DNA of 64,000 bases, taken from NCBI RefSeq assembly GCF_032062175.1, contig NZ_DAMBQK010000008.1, positions 102,679 through 166,678 of the forward strand, in the 5' to 3' direction. The notes below the pieces were generated by a model. That model made no database searches, was not told the origin of the DNA, and saw only the letters and a list, made by a program, of their open reading frames with translations. Of this stretch, positions 42,068-51,339 are shown one piece after another. A program made the translations under genes and the position numbers. Positions within the stretch are counted from its first letter, which is position 1. Each line of letters opens with the position of its first letter. This DNA is from Atlantibacter sp032062175 (GTDB lineage: Bacteria > Pseudomonadota > Gammaproteobacteria > Enterobacterales > Enterobacteriaceae).

Positions 42068-43609
42068 ATGAGCAAACTTTTTGCTGGTGCACAAAATCTG
42101 GGCAAGTCGTTTATGTTGCCCATCGCCGTACTTCCCGCAGCGGGTCTCCTGCTGGGGATCGGCGGCGTTTTTTCTAATCCGATTACCATTGAAACCTACT
42201 CTCTACTCGACAATGCCGTGCTGCAAGCCATTTTCACGCTGATGAAAATGTGCGGCAGCGTGGTGTTTGATAACCTGGCGTTGCTGTTCGCCGTGGGGAT
42301 CGCGGTCGGGCTGGCGCGCAGCGATAAGGGCACAGCCGGATTAGCCGCCGTGCTGTGCTTTATCGTGATGAACAAAGCCATCAACGCCATGCTGTTTTTA
42401 AACGGCACTCTGGCGACGGAAAACTTCGCCGCCGTGGGCCAGGCGAGCGTGCTGGGCATCGTCACGCTGCAAACCGGCGTAATGGGCGGCATTATCAGCG
42501 GCCTGCTGACTGCCTGGCTGCATGGGCGATTCAGTAAAACTGAGCTACCGAACCTGCTGGCGTTTTTTAGTGGTTCGCGTTTTGTCCCCATCGTCACCTC
42601 GTTTTTCGCAATCCTGCTTGGCGTGCTGCTGTTCTGGATCTGGCCGCCGGTGCAGGCGGGCATCACCCACCTGGGCGGGCTGGTGGAGAAAACCGGTTAT
42701 ATCGGCACGCTGTTCTACGGCATGATCCTGAAATGCCTGATCCCGCTTGGGCTGCATCACCTGTTTTACCTGCCGTTCTGGATGACCAGCGTGGGCGGCG
42801 AAATGATGGTCAACGGTCATTTGGTTCAGGGCACCCAGAAAATTTTCTTTGCCCAGTTGGCCGATCCCAGCGTGACGCAATATTACATCGGCGTGTCGCG
42901 TTTTATGGCCGGGCGTTTCGCTGACTTTATGTTTGGCCTGCCGGGCGCGGCGCTGGCGATTTACCACTGCTCAAAGCGCGAAAATCGCACCAAAGTCGCC
43001 AGTCTGATGCTGTCAGCGGCGCTGACCTCATTTGTTACCGGCATTACCGAACCGCTGGAGTTCGCCTTTATGTTCTGCGCGCCGCTGTTGTATGTGGTGC
43101 ACATCGTGCTGACCGGCGTGGCGTTTATGCTTACCCACGTGCTGGCCATTACCGTTGGGCAGACCTTCTCCGGCGGCCTGATTGACTTCTTACTGTTCGG
43201 CGTTCTCCAGGGCAATGCCAAAACCAACTGGCTGTTAATGCTGCCGCTTGGCGCGCTAATGTTCTGCCTCTACTACTTCTCCTTCCGTTTCCTGATCCAG
43301 TGGCGTCAGTTGAAAACGCCAGGCCGTGAAGACGAACCCACTGCTGATGCCGCGCCGGAAGTCGGCGATAAAGCCGCTCGTCCATCGATGATCGTCTCCG
43401 CGCTGGGCGGTCGGGAAAACATCCTTGATGTCGACTGCTGCGCTACCCGGTTACGGGTCACGGTCAAAGAGCCGGGGCGGGTCAAACTGGACGACTTTAA
43501 GGCTTCCGGTAGCCGGGGCGCATTCCTGCGTGGCGAGGGCGTGCAGGTAGTATTTGGACCGCATGTCACCCTGATTAAAAACGAAGTGGAAGAGTATTTA
43601 GGCCTGTAA
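42068..43609 (+). CDS. PTS EIIBC sugar permease, glucose/maltose superfamily
   Basis: A 513-residue PTS permease: an EIIC membrane domain (about 1-410, ten or so hydrophobic segments, with GITEPLEFAFMF) and an EIIB domain whose phosphorylated cysteine is C458 in DCCATRLRV. No EIIA domain is fused or adjacent, so it probably uses EIIA-Glc or another cellular EIIA. It is placed before a cytosolic sulfatase, so the likely substrate is a sulfated sugar imported as its phosphate. The sugar itself is unknown. Confidence 0.92.
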   Translation: MSKLFAGAQNLGKSFMLPIAVLPAAGLLLGIGGVFSNPITIETYSLLDNAVLQAIFTLMKMCGSVVFDNLALLFAVGIAVGLARSDKGTAGLAAVLCFIVMNKAINAMLFLNGTLATENFAAVGQASVLGIVTLQTGVMGGIISGLLTAWLHGRFSKTELPNLLAFFSGSRFVPIVTSFFAILLGVLLFWIWPPVQAGITHLGGLVEKTGYIGTLFYGMILKCLIPLGLHHLFYLPFWMTSVGGEMMVNGHLVQGTQKIFFAQLADPSVTQYYIGVSRFMAGRFADFMFGLPGAALAIYHCSKRENRTKVASLMLSAALTSFVTGITEPLEFAFMFCAPLLYVVHIVLTGVAFMLTHVLAITVGQTFSGGLIDFLLFGVLQGNAKTNWLLMLPLGALMFCLYYFSFRFLIQWRQLKTPGREDEPTADAAPEVGDKAARPSMIVSALGGRENILDVDCCATRLRVTVKEPGRVKLDDFKASGSRGAFLRGEGVQVVFGPHVTLIKNEVEEYLGL

Positions 43610-43638
43610 CGGCGTCGCTTGCGCGGCGAGAGGATTGT

Positions 43639-45399
43639 ATGAAAGCTGTAATGTTGATGTTTGACACCCTGACCCGTCATCACCTGGCCCCGTATGGCGG
43701 CACGGCGATCACCCCGAACTTTACCCGGCTCGCCCGCGAGTCGGTGCAGTTCGACAATTTCTTTGTGGGAAGCATGCCCTGTATGCCTGCACGCCGGGAA
43801 CTGCACACCGGGCGGTATAACTTCCTGCACCGCAGTTGGGGGCCGCTCGAACCCTTTGATTTTTCGATGCCCCAGGCACTACACAAACAGGGCATTCATA
43901 GCCATATGGTCACTGACCATAAGCATTACTGGCGCGACGGCGGGGCGACGTACCACACCCGGTATTCCACCTTCGAGTTTATTCGCGGCCAGGAGGGCGA
44001 CTGCTGGATTGGTCAGGTCGAAAAACCCACCATCGCCTGGCAGGGCCAGGAAGATCAAGAAACCTTTAAGCGGCGCAGCGGGCGCATGACCCAGGATCTG
44101 ATCAACCGCTCTGCGATGCCGGGAATTGAAGAACACTATACCCACCGCACCATCAAAGCTGGGTTAGACTTTATCGAGACCAATAAAGATCAGGATAACT
44201 GGTTCCTGCAAATTGAGTGTTTCGATCCTCATGAGCCGTTTTTTGTGCCAGAGAAATATCTGGCGCAGTACGGCTGCAAGCCCGGCGAGTTCGATGGCTG
44301 GGTGCCTTACTACTGCGGCAGCCCCGGCGGCGAGAACGACGAAAAGGTGCGTAAGTTTTACCAGGCGCTGATCACCATGTGCGATGACTATCTCGGCCAG
44401 GTGATGGATAAGCTCAAGGCGAGCGGGCTGTGGGAGGACACGCTGTTTATCGTCTGCACCGACCACGGCTTCCTGCTGGGCGAGCACCAGTGGTGGGGCA
44501 AAAATATCATGCCGGTGTACAACGAAATCGCCAATACGCCGTTCTTTATTCGCGACCCGCGCTGTAAAGCGCAGGGCGAGCGGCGCAGCGCGCTGGCGCA
44601 AACCATCGACATTCCGGCCACGCTGCTGGATTACTTCGGTGTTGAAAAGCCCGCATCGATGACCGGCCAGTCGCTGCTGCCGGCGGTGCGTAACGATGAA
44701 AAAATTCGTGACTACGCGCTGTTCGGCTATTTCGGCGGCCATATCAACATCACCGACGGCCAGTACGTCTATATGCGTGCGCCGCGCGAAGAGAGTAAGC
44801 AGCATCTGTTCGAATACACCCTGATGCCGACGCGCATCGACAGCCCGTTTAAAATCAGCGAACTCACTGAAATCACCCTCCACCCCGGCTTTGACTTCAC
44901 CCAGGGCGCGCAGGTGATGAAAATCCCGGCAAGCTTTTCGTACCTCAATCCGTGGCGCTTCGGCGATAAACTGTTCAATCTGCAAACCGATCCGCATCAG
45001 CAGCACAATATCAATAACGTGAGTTACGCGCTGCATTTCGCCAGGGCGATGATACCGGTATTGCAACAGCACGATGCGCCGGAGGAGTTGTATACCCGCT
45101 TCCAGTTGGACCAGCCGACGCTGGAACAGGAGCAGGCGTTCCAGACGTTGTGGCAAAGCGACGCGTGGCTGGCGCAGCGCGGCTATCGCTGCGAACACCG
45201 TGGCGTTGCCGAAGCGCTGCAATTTCTGGCGCGGGCACTGGCGGAGCAGGGCAACCCTGACGGCGATCTCTTTACCTGCTTCACACCGGAAACGCTGCTG
45301 ACCGAATCCTCGGTATTTACGGCTATCGATACGCTCTTTGATGCTGAAAAGCAGGCGGCCCTGAATTACCAGGTCCGTTTACTGCTGCGGATTGACTGA
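43639..45399 (+). CDS. Cys-type cytosolic sulfatase
   Basis: A 586-residue type I sulfatase. The formylglycine motif is SMPCMPARRELHTGR, with C48 as the residue to be converted. Metal ligands are in LMFDTLTRHHLAPYG near the N-terminus and CTDHGFLLGEHQWWGK. There is no signal peptide, so it acts in the cytosol, which fits prior PTS import. It is about 90 residues longer than E. coli YidJ, with a helical C-terminal extension. It comes 30 nt after the PTS gene. Substrate specificity is not predictable by eye. Confidence 0.93.
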   Translation: MKAVMLMFDTLTRHHLAPYGGTAITPNFTRLARESVQFDNFFVGSMPCMPARRELHTGRYNFLHRSWGPLEPFDFSMPQALHKQGIHSHMVTDHKHYWRDGGATYHTRYSTFEFIRGQEGDCWIGQVEKPTIAWQGQEDQETFKRRSGRMTQDLINRSAMPGIEEHYTHRTIKAGLDFIETNKDQDNWFLQIECFDPHEPFFVPEKYLAQYGCKPGEFDGWVPYYCGSPGGENDEKVRKFYQALITMCDDYLGQVMDKLKASGLWEDTLFIVCTDHGFLLGEHQWWGKNIMPVYNEIANTPFFIRDPRCKAQGERRSALAQTIDIPATLLDYFGVEKPASMTGQSLLPAVRNDEKIRDYALFGYFGGHINITDGQYVYMRAPREESKQHLFEYTLMPTRIDSPFKISELTEITLHPGFDFTQGAQVMKIPASFSYLNPWRFGDKLFNLQTDPHQQHNINNVSYALHFARAMIPVLQQHDAPEELYTRFQLDQPTLEQEQAFQTLWQSDAWLAQRGYRCEHRGVAEALQFLARALAEQGNPDGDLFTCFTPETLLTESSVFTAIDTLFDAEKQAALNYQVRLLLRID

Positions 45400-45405
45400 G
45401 GACGT

Positions 45406-46281
45406 ATGGCGCAAACCTGGACACTGGAAAACCCGCGCTGGCGGATGGCGGTAAGCTCTCAGGGCGCGGAAATGCGCCTGCTGACCGAGAAAACCGCCGC
45501 CAGGGAATGGCTCTGGACGCCAGATGACAAGACGTGGAAAAGCACCGCGCCGCTGTTATTTCCGGTGATTGGGCGGTTGATTCATGAGGGTCTGTGGGAT
45601 GACATGAAATTTTACCCATTGCCCGCGCATGGTTTTCTGCGTCATCAGACGTTTTCCTTGCTACAGCATTCACCGACCACGTTGCGCCTTATCAGCCGGG
45701 CGACCGAGCAAACATTGAACGTCTGGCCGTTCTTGTTTTCGGTGCAGGTGGATTATCAACTGCTGGAAACGGGCGTGCGGATAACCTGGCGGGTGACCAA
45801 TCAGGACGGCAAGCCGCTGTGCTTTGCGCTGGGCTACCATCCTGGCTTCGCCCTGCCAGTAGCGAATGAACCCGGCTGGCGCGTAACCTTTGACGATGCA
45901 GACGTCACCGGCCCGTTCTATACCCACAACCGGACATTAAGCCTGGCGCAGAACGCTGGCGTGGTGCGCGAATTTGCGCTCATGCCGGAGACGTTTTGTA
46001 ACGGGGCCGTTTATTTCGCCGAATGCCAGGGAAGCCGGGTCAGCGTAGTGTCGCCTGAAGGCCGGACGGTGCTGCAATGCCGGTTAACTAACCAACCCTG
46101 GATTGCGCTATGGGGCGTACCGGGCGCGGATTTATTGTGTATCGAACCGCTGTCCGGCACCACTGACGCGCCGGACGCCTCCGGGCAACAGCGTGATAAG
46201 CGCGGAATGCAGTGGCTGGCGGCAGGGGCGGTTTACCAACAGCAACTGGATATTATTTTCCCGGCAGACGGGGCGCAGTGA
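45406..46281 (+). CDS. Aldose-1-epimerase-like protein (LacX type)
   Basis: A 291-residue galactose-mutarotase-fold protein. It shows LFPVIGRL, LPAHGFLRHQTF and FALGYHPGFALP, which hold the His residues used in anomer conversion. Start ATG 45406 has GAGGA just ahead, 6 nt after the sulfatase stop. In the operon it probably equilibrates the anomers of the imported or desulfated sugar. Confidence 0.88.
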   Translation: MAQTWTLENPRWRMAVSSQGAEMRLLTEKTAAREWLWTPDDKTWKSTAPLLFPVIGRLIHEGLWDDMKFYPLPAHGFLRHQTFSLLQHSPTTLRLISRATEQTLNVWPFLFSVQVDYQLLETGVRITWRVTNQDGKPLCFALGYHPGFALPVANEPGWRVTFDDADVTGPFYTHNRTLSLAQNAGVVREFALMPETFCNGAVYFAECQGSRVSVVSPEGRTVLQCRLTNQPWIALWGVPGADLLCIEPLSGTTDAPDASGQQRDKRGMQWLAAGAVYQQQLDIIFPADGAQ

Positions 46282-46324
46282 GATGGCTAAAATACCTGGC
46301 AGTGAATCTTCCAGAGAGCCGTCT

Positions 46325-47206
46325 ATGAGCATTAATAAAGAGAACGTCAGGGTTTATATCGCCAATATTCTGGCGAATCTGGCGGATAAAGATCGTTTGA
46401 TCGCGGAATTCATCCTGAACAACGCCGGGCGTTTTGTGCAGTTGCCGGTCAAAAAACTGTCCCAGGAGATTGCGGTCAGCGAGGCCACTATCGTGCGGTT
46501 TTGCAAAAAAATCGGCTACGGCGGGCTGCTTAACCTGAAAGCGGAGCTTCAACGCGAGCTGCTCGAGGAGAGCGATCTGACGCTGCCCTCATCGCCGGAT
46601 ATTTTTGTCGGCGATTCGCGTAACGATGTGGCGCAAAAAATCGCCATGACTATCGAAACCACGGTGCAGGACACCATCGATCTGGTGGACATGAAAAAGC
46701 TCAAAAGCATTGTTGAGCGTTTTATCGCTGCCCGCCGCGTGATGTTTGTTGGTTTTGGCGCGTCCGGCCTGGCGGCGATGGAGGCGCGGGACAAAATGAA
46801 CCGCATCGGTATTGATTCCGAAGCCTTTACCGACCGTTTCACCATGACCCTGAAGCTGGCAAACCTGAAACCCGACGACCTGGTGGTGGCGTTTTCGCAC
46901 TCCGGCGAAACCCCGGAAGTGGTCAACGCATTTAAGCTGGCGCAGAAAGCCGGGGCGTTTCGCTTAGCCATTACCCATCGCACCGTTTCGCCGCTCAATG
47001 AACTGGCGGACGCTTTTTTGCTGACCTGCGGCGAAAGCGCGCGCTATCAGGGGGACTCCATCGGTACCCGCGTGTCGCAGCTGTTTATGATCGAATTCTT
47101 ATGTACGGAGGTGACCCGGTACAATTTCAGGGATACCGATTCGCCCGGGTTATCGATTAAAGAAATATTGATAAAAGAACGGATTAAGCGTGAATCAACA
47201 GGATAA
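46325..47206 (+). CDS. RpiR-family sugar-phosphate regulator
   Basis: A 293-residue regulator: an N-terminal helix-turn-helix of the RpiR type (LSQEIAVSEATIVRFCKKIGYGG) and a C-terminal SIS domain (VMFVGFGASGLAA, VVAFSHSGETPEVV) that binds phosphosugars. It should sense the phosphorylated sugar made by the PTS. An alternative start at 46283, 1 nt after the epimerase gene, adds 14 residues; neither has a strong ribosome site. It closes the sulfated-sugar operon. Confidence 0.92.
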   Translation: MSINKENVRVYIANILANLADKDRLIAEFILNNAGRFVQLPVKKLSQEIAVSEATIVRFCKKIGYGGLLNLKAELQRELLEESDLTLPSSPDIFVGDSRNDVAQKIAMTIETTVQDTIDLVDMKKLKSIVERFIAARRVMFVGFGASGLAAMEARDKMNRIGIDSEAFTDRFTMTLKLANLKPDDLVVAFSHSGETPEVVNAFKLAQKAGAFRLAITHRTVSPLNELADAFLLTCGESARYQGDSIGTRVSQLFMIEFLCTEVTRYNFRDTDSPGLSIKEILIKERIKRESTG

Positions 47207-47582
47207 AACGCCTGCCCAGGCGAATGGAAAAGGGCAGTGGTGGTTGTCGGGGAAAACCCCGGATTACCGGTTTACATTAGCCAACGAACGCACTTTTCTG
47301 GCCTGGATCCGCACCGCGCTGGCGCTGCTGGCGGGGGCGGTGGGCATTGACCAGTTTTCCCCGCATCTCGGCTCGCCGGATTTACGCTTTGGCCTGGCGA
47401 TGCTGCTGGTGGCTGGTGGCATTGCGTTAAGCGCCACGGCGTGGCGCAGATGGCGGCGCAATGAGCACGCCATGCGCCTTGAGCACGAACTGCCCTACAC
47501 GCGTTTTCTGTTCCTGCTCACCGGATTCATGACTCTGGTGGCAATCCTGCTGGCGATCCTGCTCTGGCAGAACGCGCCATGA
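47190..47582 (+). CDS. yidH: YidH-like DUF202 membrane protein
   Basis: A 130-residue inner-membrane protein with three hydrophobic segments and the DUF202 motif LANERTFLAWIRTALALLA. It starts at GTG 47190, overlapping the regulator gene by 17 nt. In E. coli yidG-yidH lie between yidF (maturase) and yidJ (sulfatase), so linkage to sulfatase genes is conserved although their function is unknown. Confidence 0.88.
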   Translation: MNQQDKTPAQANGKGQWWLSGKTPDYRFTLANERTFLAWIRTALALLAGAVGIDQFSPHLGSPDLRFGLAMLLVAGGIALSATAWRRWRRNEHAMRLEHELPYTRFLFLLTGFMTLVAILLAILLWQNAP

Positions 47583-47854
47583 TCGCCCGCGATCCGGGGT
47601 TACAGCCGGAACGCACCCGGCTTGCCTGGTCGCGTACCGCTTTCTCGCTGGCGTTGTTTGCGCTGCTCTGCTTTCGTGGCTGGTGCCGCGACGGCAATCT
47701 TTTCTATGGCGTTACCACGCTGATTTGCAGCGTAGCGGCGGCGGTTATCCTGTTTAACTTGCATCAACGCGCCGGAAAACAGTTGATTTCGTTGAGCCTG
47801 TGCGCCGCCGGAATAGTGCTGTTCTTAAATGCTTTGCGTCACGTGATGGCATAA
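47579..47854 (+). CDS. yidG: YidG-like DUF202 membrane protein
   Basis: A 91-residue membrane protein with three hydrophobic segments and the start DPGLQPERTRLAWSRTAFS, matching the YidG family (ADPGLQPERTSLAW in E. coli, which is longer at 120 residues). It overlaps yidH by 4 nt (ATGA) and is the last gene of the operon. The function is unknown. Confidence 0.85.
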   Translation: MIARDPGLQPERTRLAWSRTAFSLALFALLCFRGWCRDGNLFYGVTTLICSVAAAVILFNLHQRAGKQLISLSLCAAGIVLFLNALRHVMA

Positions 47855-47884
47855 AAAAGGCCTGCACATCGGCAGGCCTGTTTC
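47852..47884. terminator. Bidirectional terminator between yidG and frdD
   Basis: An 8-bp stem AGGCCTGC/GCAGGCCT with a 6-nt loop; six A on the left give a T6 run for frdD on the minus strand, and TTTC follows on the plus strand. In E. coli the matching position is the frd terminator that also serves as the ampC attenuator. Confidence 0.88.
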
Positions 47885-47898
47885 ACTACGTGGTGCGC

Positions 47899-48258
47899 TT
47901 ACAGCGTAATCACGCCAATCAGCGCCACGACGGTGAGGATCGCCGCCAGTCCGTAGAACACCCACTTGCCGTTCGGCACATGAATTTTCAGATCGTGCAT
48001 GGCGTGGTGGATACGGTGAAGCCCGCACCACAGCGGCAGAACAATCATCAAAAACAAAAATACCCGGCCAATAAAGCTTTGGGAAAATGCCAGTACGCGC
48101 TCATAGCCCAGCGCGTCGCCCGGATAGAGACCCAGCGGCAACATAATTCCCACCAGCAGTACGATCACCGGCGCAATAATCGCGCCCCACATACCGCCAG
48201 CGCCAAACAAGCCCCAGAAAACCGGCTCGTCGGAACGTTTTGGATTGGGATTAATCAC
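47899..48258 (-). CDS. frdD: FrdD fumarate reductase membrane anchor
   Basis: A 119-residue inner-membrane anchor with three hydrophobic helices, the same length as in E. coli. With FrdC it binds menaquinol and docks FrdAB. HRIHHAMHDLKIH carries conserved His residues near the quinone region. Last gene of frdABCD. Confidence 0.97.
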   Translation of the reverse strand: MINPNPKRSDEPVFWGLFGAGGMWGAIIAPVIVLLVGIMLPLGLYPGDALGYERVLAFSQSFIGRVFLFLMIVLPLWCGLHRIHHAMHDLKIHVPNGKWVFYGLAAILTVVALIGVITL

Positions 48259-48267
48259 AGGGCCTCC

Positions 48268-48663
48268 TTACCAGAACAATGCCACAAACAGAATCACCAC
48301 GGTCACCACGAGGGTGACGCCCCAGAGCCCTTTGATAATCGGCTCTGCTCCCAGTTTTTCACCTTTAACGATGATGTTGGCCGCTTTCGGTGCCAACTCA
48401 AACCAGGTTTTGGTATGCAGTACGGCTGCCGCCAGGGTGATCAGGTTAAGGATCACCACAATCGGGTTTTGCAAAAAGCCAACAAAGCCCATCCAGCTTT
48501 CCGGGCCGCCTTTCAGCGCGAACAGGCCGTAAATCAGCACGATGCTGAACCATACGGTCGGCACCGCCGTTCCTTCGCGGATCATGTAGAAGCGATAAAA
48601 GCCGAGGTTGCGCCACCAGGTCGGACCCATCGTCCGTACATAAGGCTTACGTTTTGTTGTCAT
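48268..48663 (-). CDS. frdC: FrdC fumarate reductase membrane anchor
   Basis: A 131-residue anchor with three helices, starting MTTKRKPYVRTMGPTWW; the ATG at 48663 matches the family length although one more Met precedes it. Glu29 (FYMIREGTAVP), important for quinol oxidation, is present. It is 9 nt before frdD. Confidence 0.97.
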   Translation of the reverse strand: MTTKRKPYVRTMGPTWWRNLGFYRFYMIREGTAVPTVWFSIVLIYGLFALKGGPESWMGFVGFLQNPIVVILNLITLAAAVLHTKTWFELAPKAANIIVKGEKLGAEPIIKGLWGVTLVVTVVILFVALFW

Positions 48664-48673
48664 CATGCACTCC

Positions 48674-49408
48674 TTAGCGAGGTTTCAGGGTGGCGATTAG
48701 GAAGTCTTTCGAACTCTCCACCTTGCCCTGCTGAATGGCGGCTGCCGGATCGACATGTTTCGGGCACACTTCAGAACAGAAGCCCACAAACGTACAGGTC
48801 CAGACGCCATTCTGGCCGTTCAACTGCGCCATACGCTCTTTCTTGCCGTGGTCGCGGTTATCCAGGTTATAGCGGTGCGCCAGCGTAATCGCCGCCGGGC
48901 CGATAAACTCCGGGTTCAGGCCAAATTGCGGGCAGGCGGCATAGCACAGCCCGCAGTTGATGCAGCCGGAGAACTGATGGTATTTCGCCATCTGCGCCGG
49001 GGTCTGGTTGTTCGGGCCCTGGTCCGGGGTGCGCGGATTGCCGATGATGTAAGGCTTAATTGCTTCCAGGCTTTCGATAAAGTGGGTCATATCGACCACT
49101 AAATCACGCTCAATCGGGAAGTTCGCCAGCGCCTCGATTTTCATGCCTTTTTCGTAATCGCGCAGGAAGGTTTTACAGGCCAGCTTTGGCACTTTGTTAA
49201 CCATCATCCCGCAGGAGCCGCAAATCGCCATACGGCAGGACCAGCGATAGCTTAGGTCCGGTGCCAGGTTGTCTTTGATGTAACCTAACGCATCCAGAAG
49301 CGAGGTTTGCTCGTCGTAAGGCACCTCATAGAATGTGCTGTGGGGCGCGTTATCCACTTCCGGGTTGTAACGCACCACCTCAACTTTCAGGTTCTTCATC
49401 TCAGCCAT
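48674..49408 (-). CDS. frdB: FrdB fumarate reductase iron-sulfur subunit
   Basis: A 244-residue subunit with three clusters: [2Fe-2S] in SCRMAICGSCGMMVN with a later Cys, and [4Fe-4S]/[3Fe-4S] in CINCGLCYAACP and CTFVGFCSEVCPKHV. The start ATG at 49406-49408 (MAEMKNLKVEVVRY) lies inside the end of frdA (8-nt overlap). Confidence 0.97.
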   Translation of the reverse strand: MAEMKNLKVEVVRYNPEVDNAPHSTFYEVPYDEQTSLLDALGYIKDNLAPDLSYRWSCRMAICGSCGMMVNKVPKLACKTFLRDYEKGMKIEALANFPIERDLVVDMTHFIESLEAIKPYIIGNPRTPDQGPNNQTPAQMAKYHQFSGCINCGLCYAACPQFGLNPEFIGPAAITLAHRYNLDNRDHGKKERMAQLNGQNGVWTCTFVGFCSEVCPKHVDPAAAIQQGKVESSKDFLIATLKPR

Positions 49409-51191
49409 TCGCCGTCTCCTTCTTCTCGGCTGCTTCCGCTTCCGCACCGTACACACGTTTTGCTGGCGGCAGCGTAGTGATTTTCACGTCGCTGTATTCA
49501 AGACGCGTTGTGCCGCCGGCATCGCGGAAGGCGAGGGTGTGTTTCAGGAAGTTGACGTCATCACGCTCGGTGCACCCTTCATCCAGACGCTGATGCGCGC
49601 CGCGCGACTCTTTACGCGCCAGAGCGGAATGCGCCATACATTCGGCCACATTCAGGCCGTGGCCCAGTTCGATGGTGTAGAGTAAATCGGTGTTGAACAC
49701 GCTGGAGGTGTCGGTGACACGCACGCGTTTAAAGCGTTCCTGAAGCTCGGCGAGTTTATCGACGGTTTTCTGCATCAGTTCCGGCGTACGGTAGATACCG
49801 CAGCCTTCTTCCATCGACAGACCCATTTCATCGCGGATCTTCGCCCAGTTTTCAGTGCCTTCCTGATTAACCAGCGCTTTCAGGCGTTGCTCGACGTCTG
49901 CCACCTGCGCGTTCAACGCGGCGTCGTTGGCTTCGCTCGCACCAGCCGCGCGCGCCATCGCCTGTTCGCCCGCCATGCGGCCAAACACCACCAGTTCCGC
50001 CAGCGAGTTGGAACCGAGACGGTTGGCGCCGTGCAGACCCACGGAAGAACATTCGCCCACGGCGAACAGCCCCTGAATGCGGGTTTCACACTGCTGGTTG
50101 GTTTCAATGCCGCCCATGGTGTAGTGCGCGGTCGGACGCACTGGAATCGGCTCTTTCACCGGATCGACGCCCACATAGGCCTTCGCCAGTTCGCAGATAA
50201 ACGGTAAGCGCTCAAGCAGTTTCTTCTCGCCGAGGTGACGCAGATCCAGATAGACCACATCGCCGCGCGGCGTCGGGATAGTGCGGCCAGCGCGCCATTC
50301 GTGCCAGAATGCCTGCGAGACTTTATCGCGCGGGCCGAGTTCCATGTACTTGTTCTTCGGCTCGCCCAGCGGCGTTTCCGGCCCCATGCCGTAATCCTGC
50401 AAATAGCGGTAGCCGTCTTTGTTGACCAGGATACCGCCTTCACCACGGCAGCCTTCGGTCATCAGAATGCCGGAGCCCGGCAAGCCGGTCGGGTGATACT
50501 GAACGAATTCCATATCGCGTAGCGGTACGCCGTGGCTCAGCGCCATGCCCATACCGTCACCGGTGACGATCCCGCCGTTGGTGTTGTAGCGGTAAACGCG
50601 GCCAGCGCCGCCCGTCGCCATCACCACCGCGTTGGCGCGGATTTGCACCAGGGTGCCTTCCATCATGTTCATTGCTACCAGGCCGCGCGCGTGACCGTCG
50701 TCGACCAGAATGTCGAGTACGAAATGCTCGTCGAAGCGTTGGATTTGCGGGAACTGAAGGGAGGTCTGGAACAGGGTATGCAGCATGTGGAAGCCGGTTT
50801 TATCGGCGGCGAACCAGGTGCGTTCGATTTTCATCCCGCCAAAACGACGCACGTTCACGGTGCCGTCAGGACGGCGGCTCCACGGGCATCCCCATTGCTC
50901 AAGCTGTGTCATCTCTGTGGGACAGTGATGCACAAAATAGTCCACCACATCCTGCTCACACAGCCAGTCGCCACCCGCCACGGTATCGTGGAAATGGTAA
51001 TCAAAGCTGTCGTGATCTTGCGCGACCGCTGCGGAACCGCCTTCGGCGGCAACGGTGTGGCTACGCATGGGGTAGACTTTAGAAATCAGTGCGATTTTGG
51101 CGTGTGGATTAGCTTGTGCTGCGGCAATGGCCGCTCGCAATCCAGCTCCGCCAGCGCCAATGACGGCGAGATCGGCATAAAAGGTTTGCAC
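49401..51191 (-). CDS. frdA: FrdA fumarate reductase flavoprotein
   Basis: A 596-residue catalytic subunit that reduces fumarate to succinate in anaerobic respiration. It has the FAD-binding AVIGAGGAGLRAAIAA and the flavinylation site MRSHTVAAEGG (His44/45), with the active-site HRTARPTAHYTMGG-type region near 350. The start is GTG at 51189-51191 (VQTFYADLAVIG) with GGAGG eight bases ahead, as in E. coli; the frame is open 67 codons further but unlike the family. Confidence 0.97.
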   Translation of the reverse strand: MQTFYADLAVIGAGGAGLRAAIAAAQANPHAKIALISKVYPMRSHTVAAEGGSAAVAQDHDSFDYHFHDTVAGGDWLCEQDVVDYFVHHCPTEMTQLEQWGCPWSRRPDGTVNVRRFGGMKIERTWFAADKTGFHMLHTLFQTSLQFPQIQRFDEHFVLDILVDDGHARGLVAMNMMEGTLVQIRANAVVMATGGAGRVYRYNTNGGIVTGDGMGMALSHGVPLRDMEFVQYHPTGLPGSGILMTEGCRGEGGILVNKDGYRYLQDYGMGPETPLGEPKNKYMELGPRDKVSQAFWHEWRAGRTIPTPRGDVVYLDLRHLGEKKLLERLPFICELAKAYVGVDPVKEPIPVRPTAHYTMGGIETNQQCETRIQGLFAVGECSSVGLHGANRLGSNSLAELVVFGRMAGEQAMARAAGASEANDAALNAQVADVEQRLKALVNQEGTENWAKIRDEMGLSMEEGCGIYRTPELMQKTVDKLAELQERFKRVRVTDTSSVFNTDLLYTIELGHGLNVAECMAHSALARKESRGAHQRLDEGCTERDDVNFLKHTLAFRDAGGTTRLEYSDVKITTLPPAKRVYGAEAEAAEKKETANG

Positions 51192-51297
51192 GACATTCCT
51201 CCAGATTATTGTAATTTCGCAAGCGCTATGACCAAACCAGAACAGATGCAAGGCACGTTTGCGAAAGCGAATTCCCCTGCTCCTTATTGGGTAGGAC

Positions 51298-51303
51298 AGT
51301 ATA
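51298..51303 (-). promoter_or_regulatory. -10 element of the frd promoter
   Basis: Minus-strand TATACT, about 107 nt before frdA, with flanking bases very similar to the E. coli frd promoter. It is positioned so that the FNR-like site at 51326-51339 is centred near -41, a class II arrangement. The rest of the 318-base frdA-epmA gap shows only promoter-type sequence. Confidence 0.65.
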
Positions 51304-51325
51304 ACGGGGTCAATCTTAAGGAAAT

Positions 51326-51339
51326 TTGACGTGTTCGAT
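51326..51339 (-). promoter_or_regulatory. FNR site of the frd operon
   Basis: On the minus strand ATCGAACACGTCAA, close to the FNR consensus TTGAT-N4-ATCAA and to the known E. coli frd site (same half-site GTCAA). Spacing to the -10 fits anaerobic activation. Confidence 0.65.
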
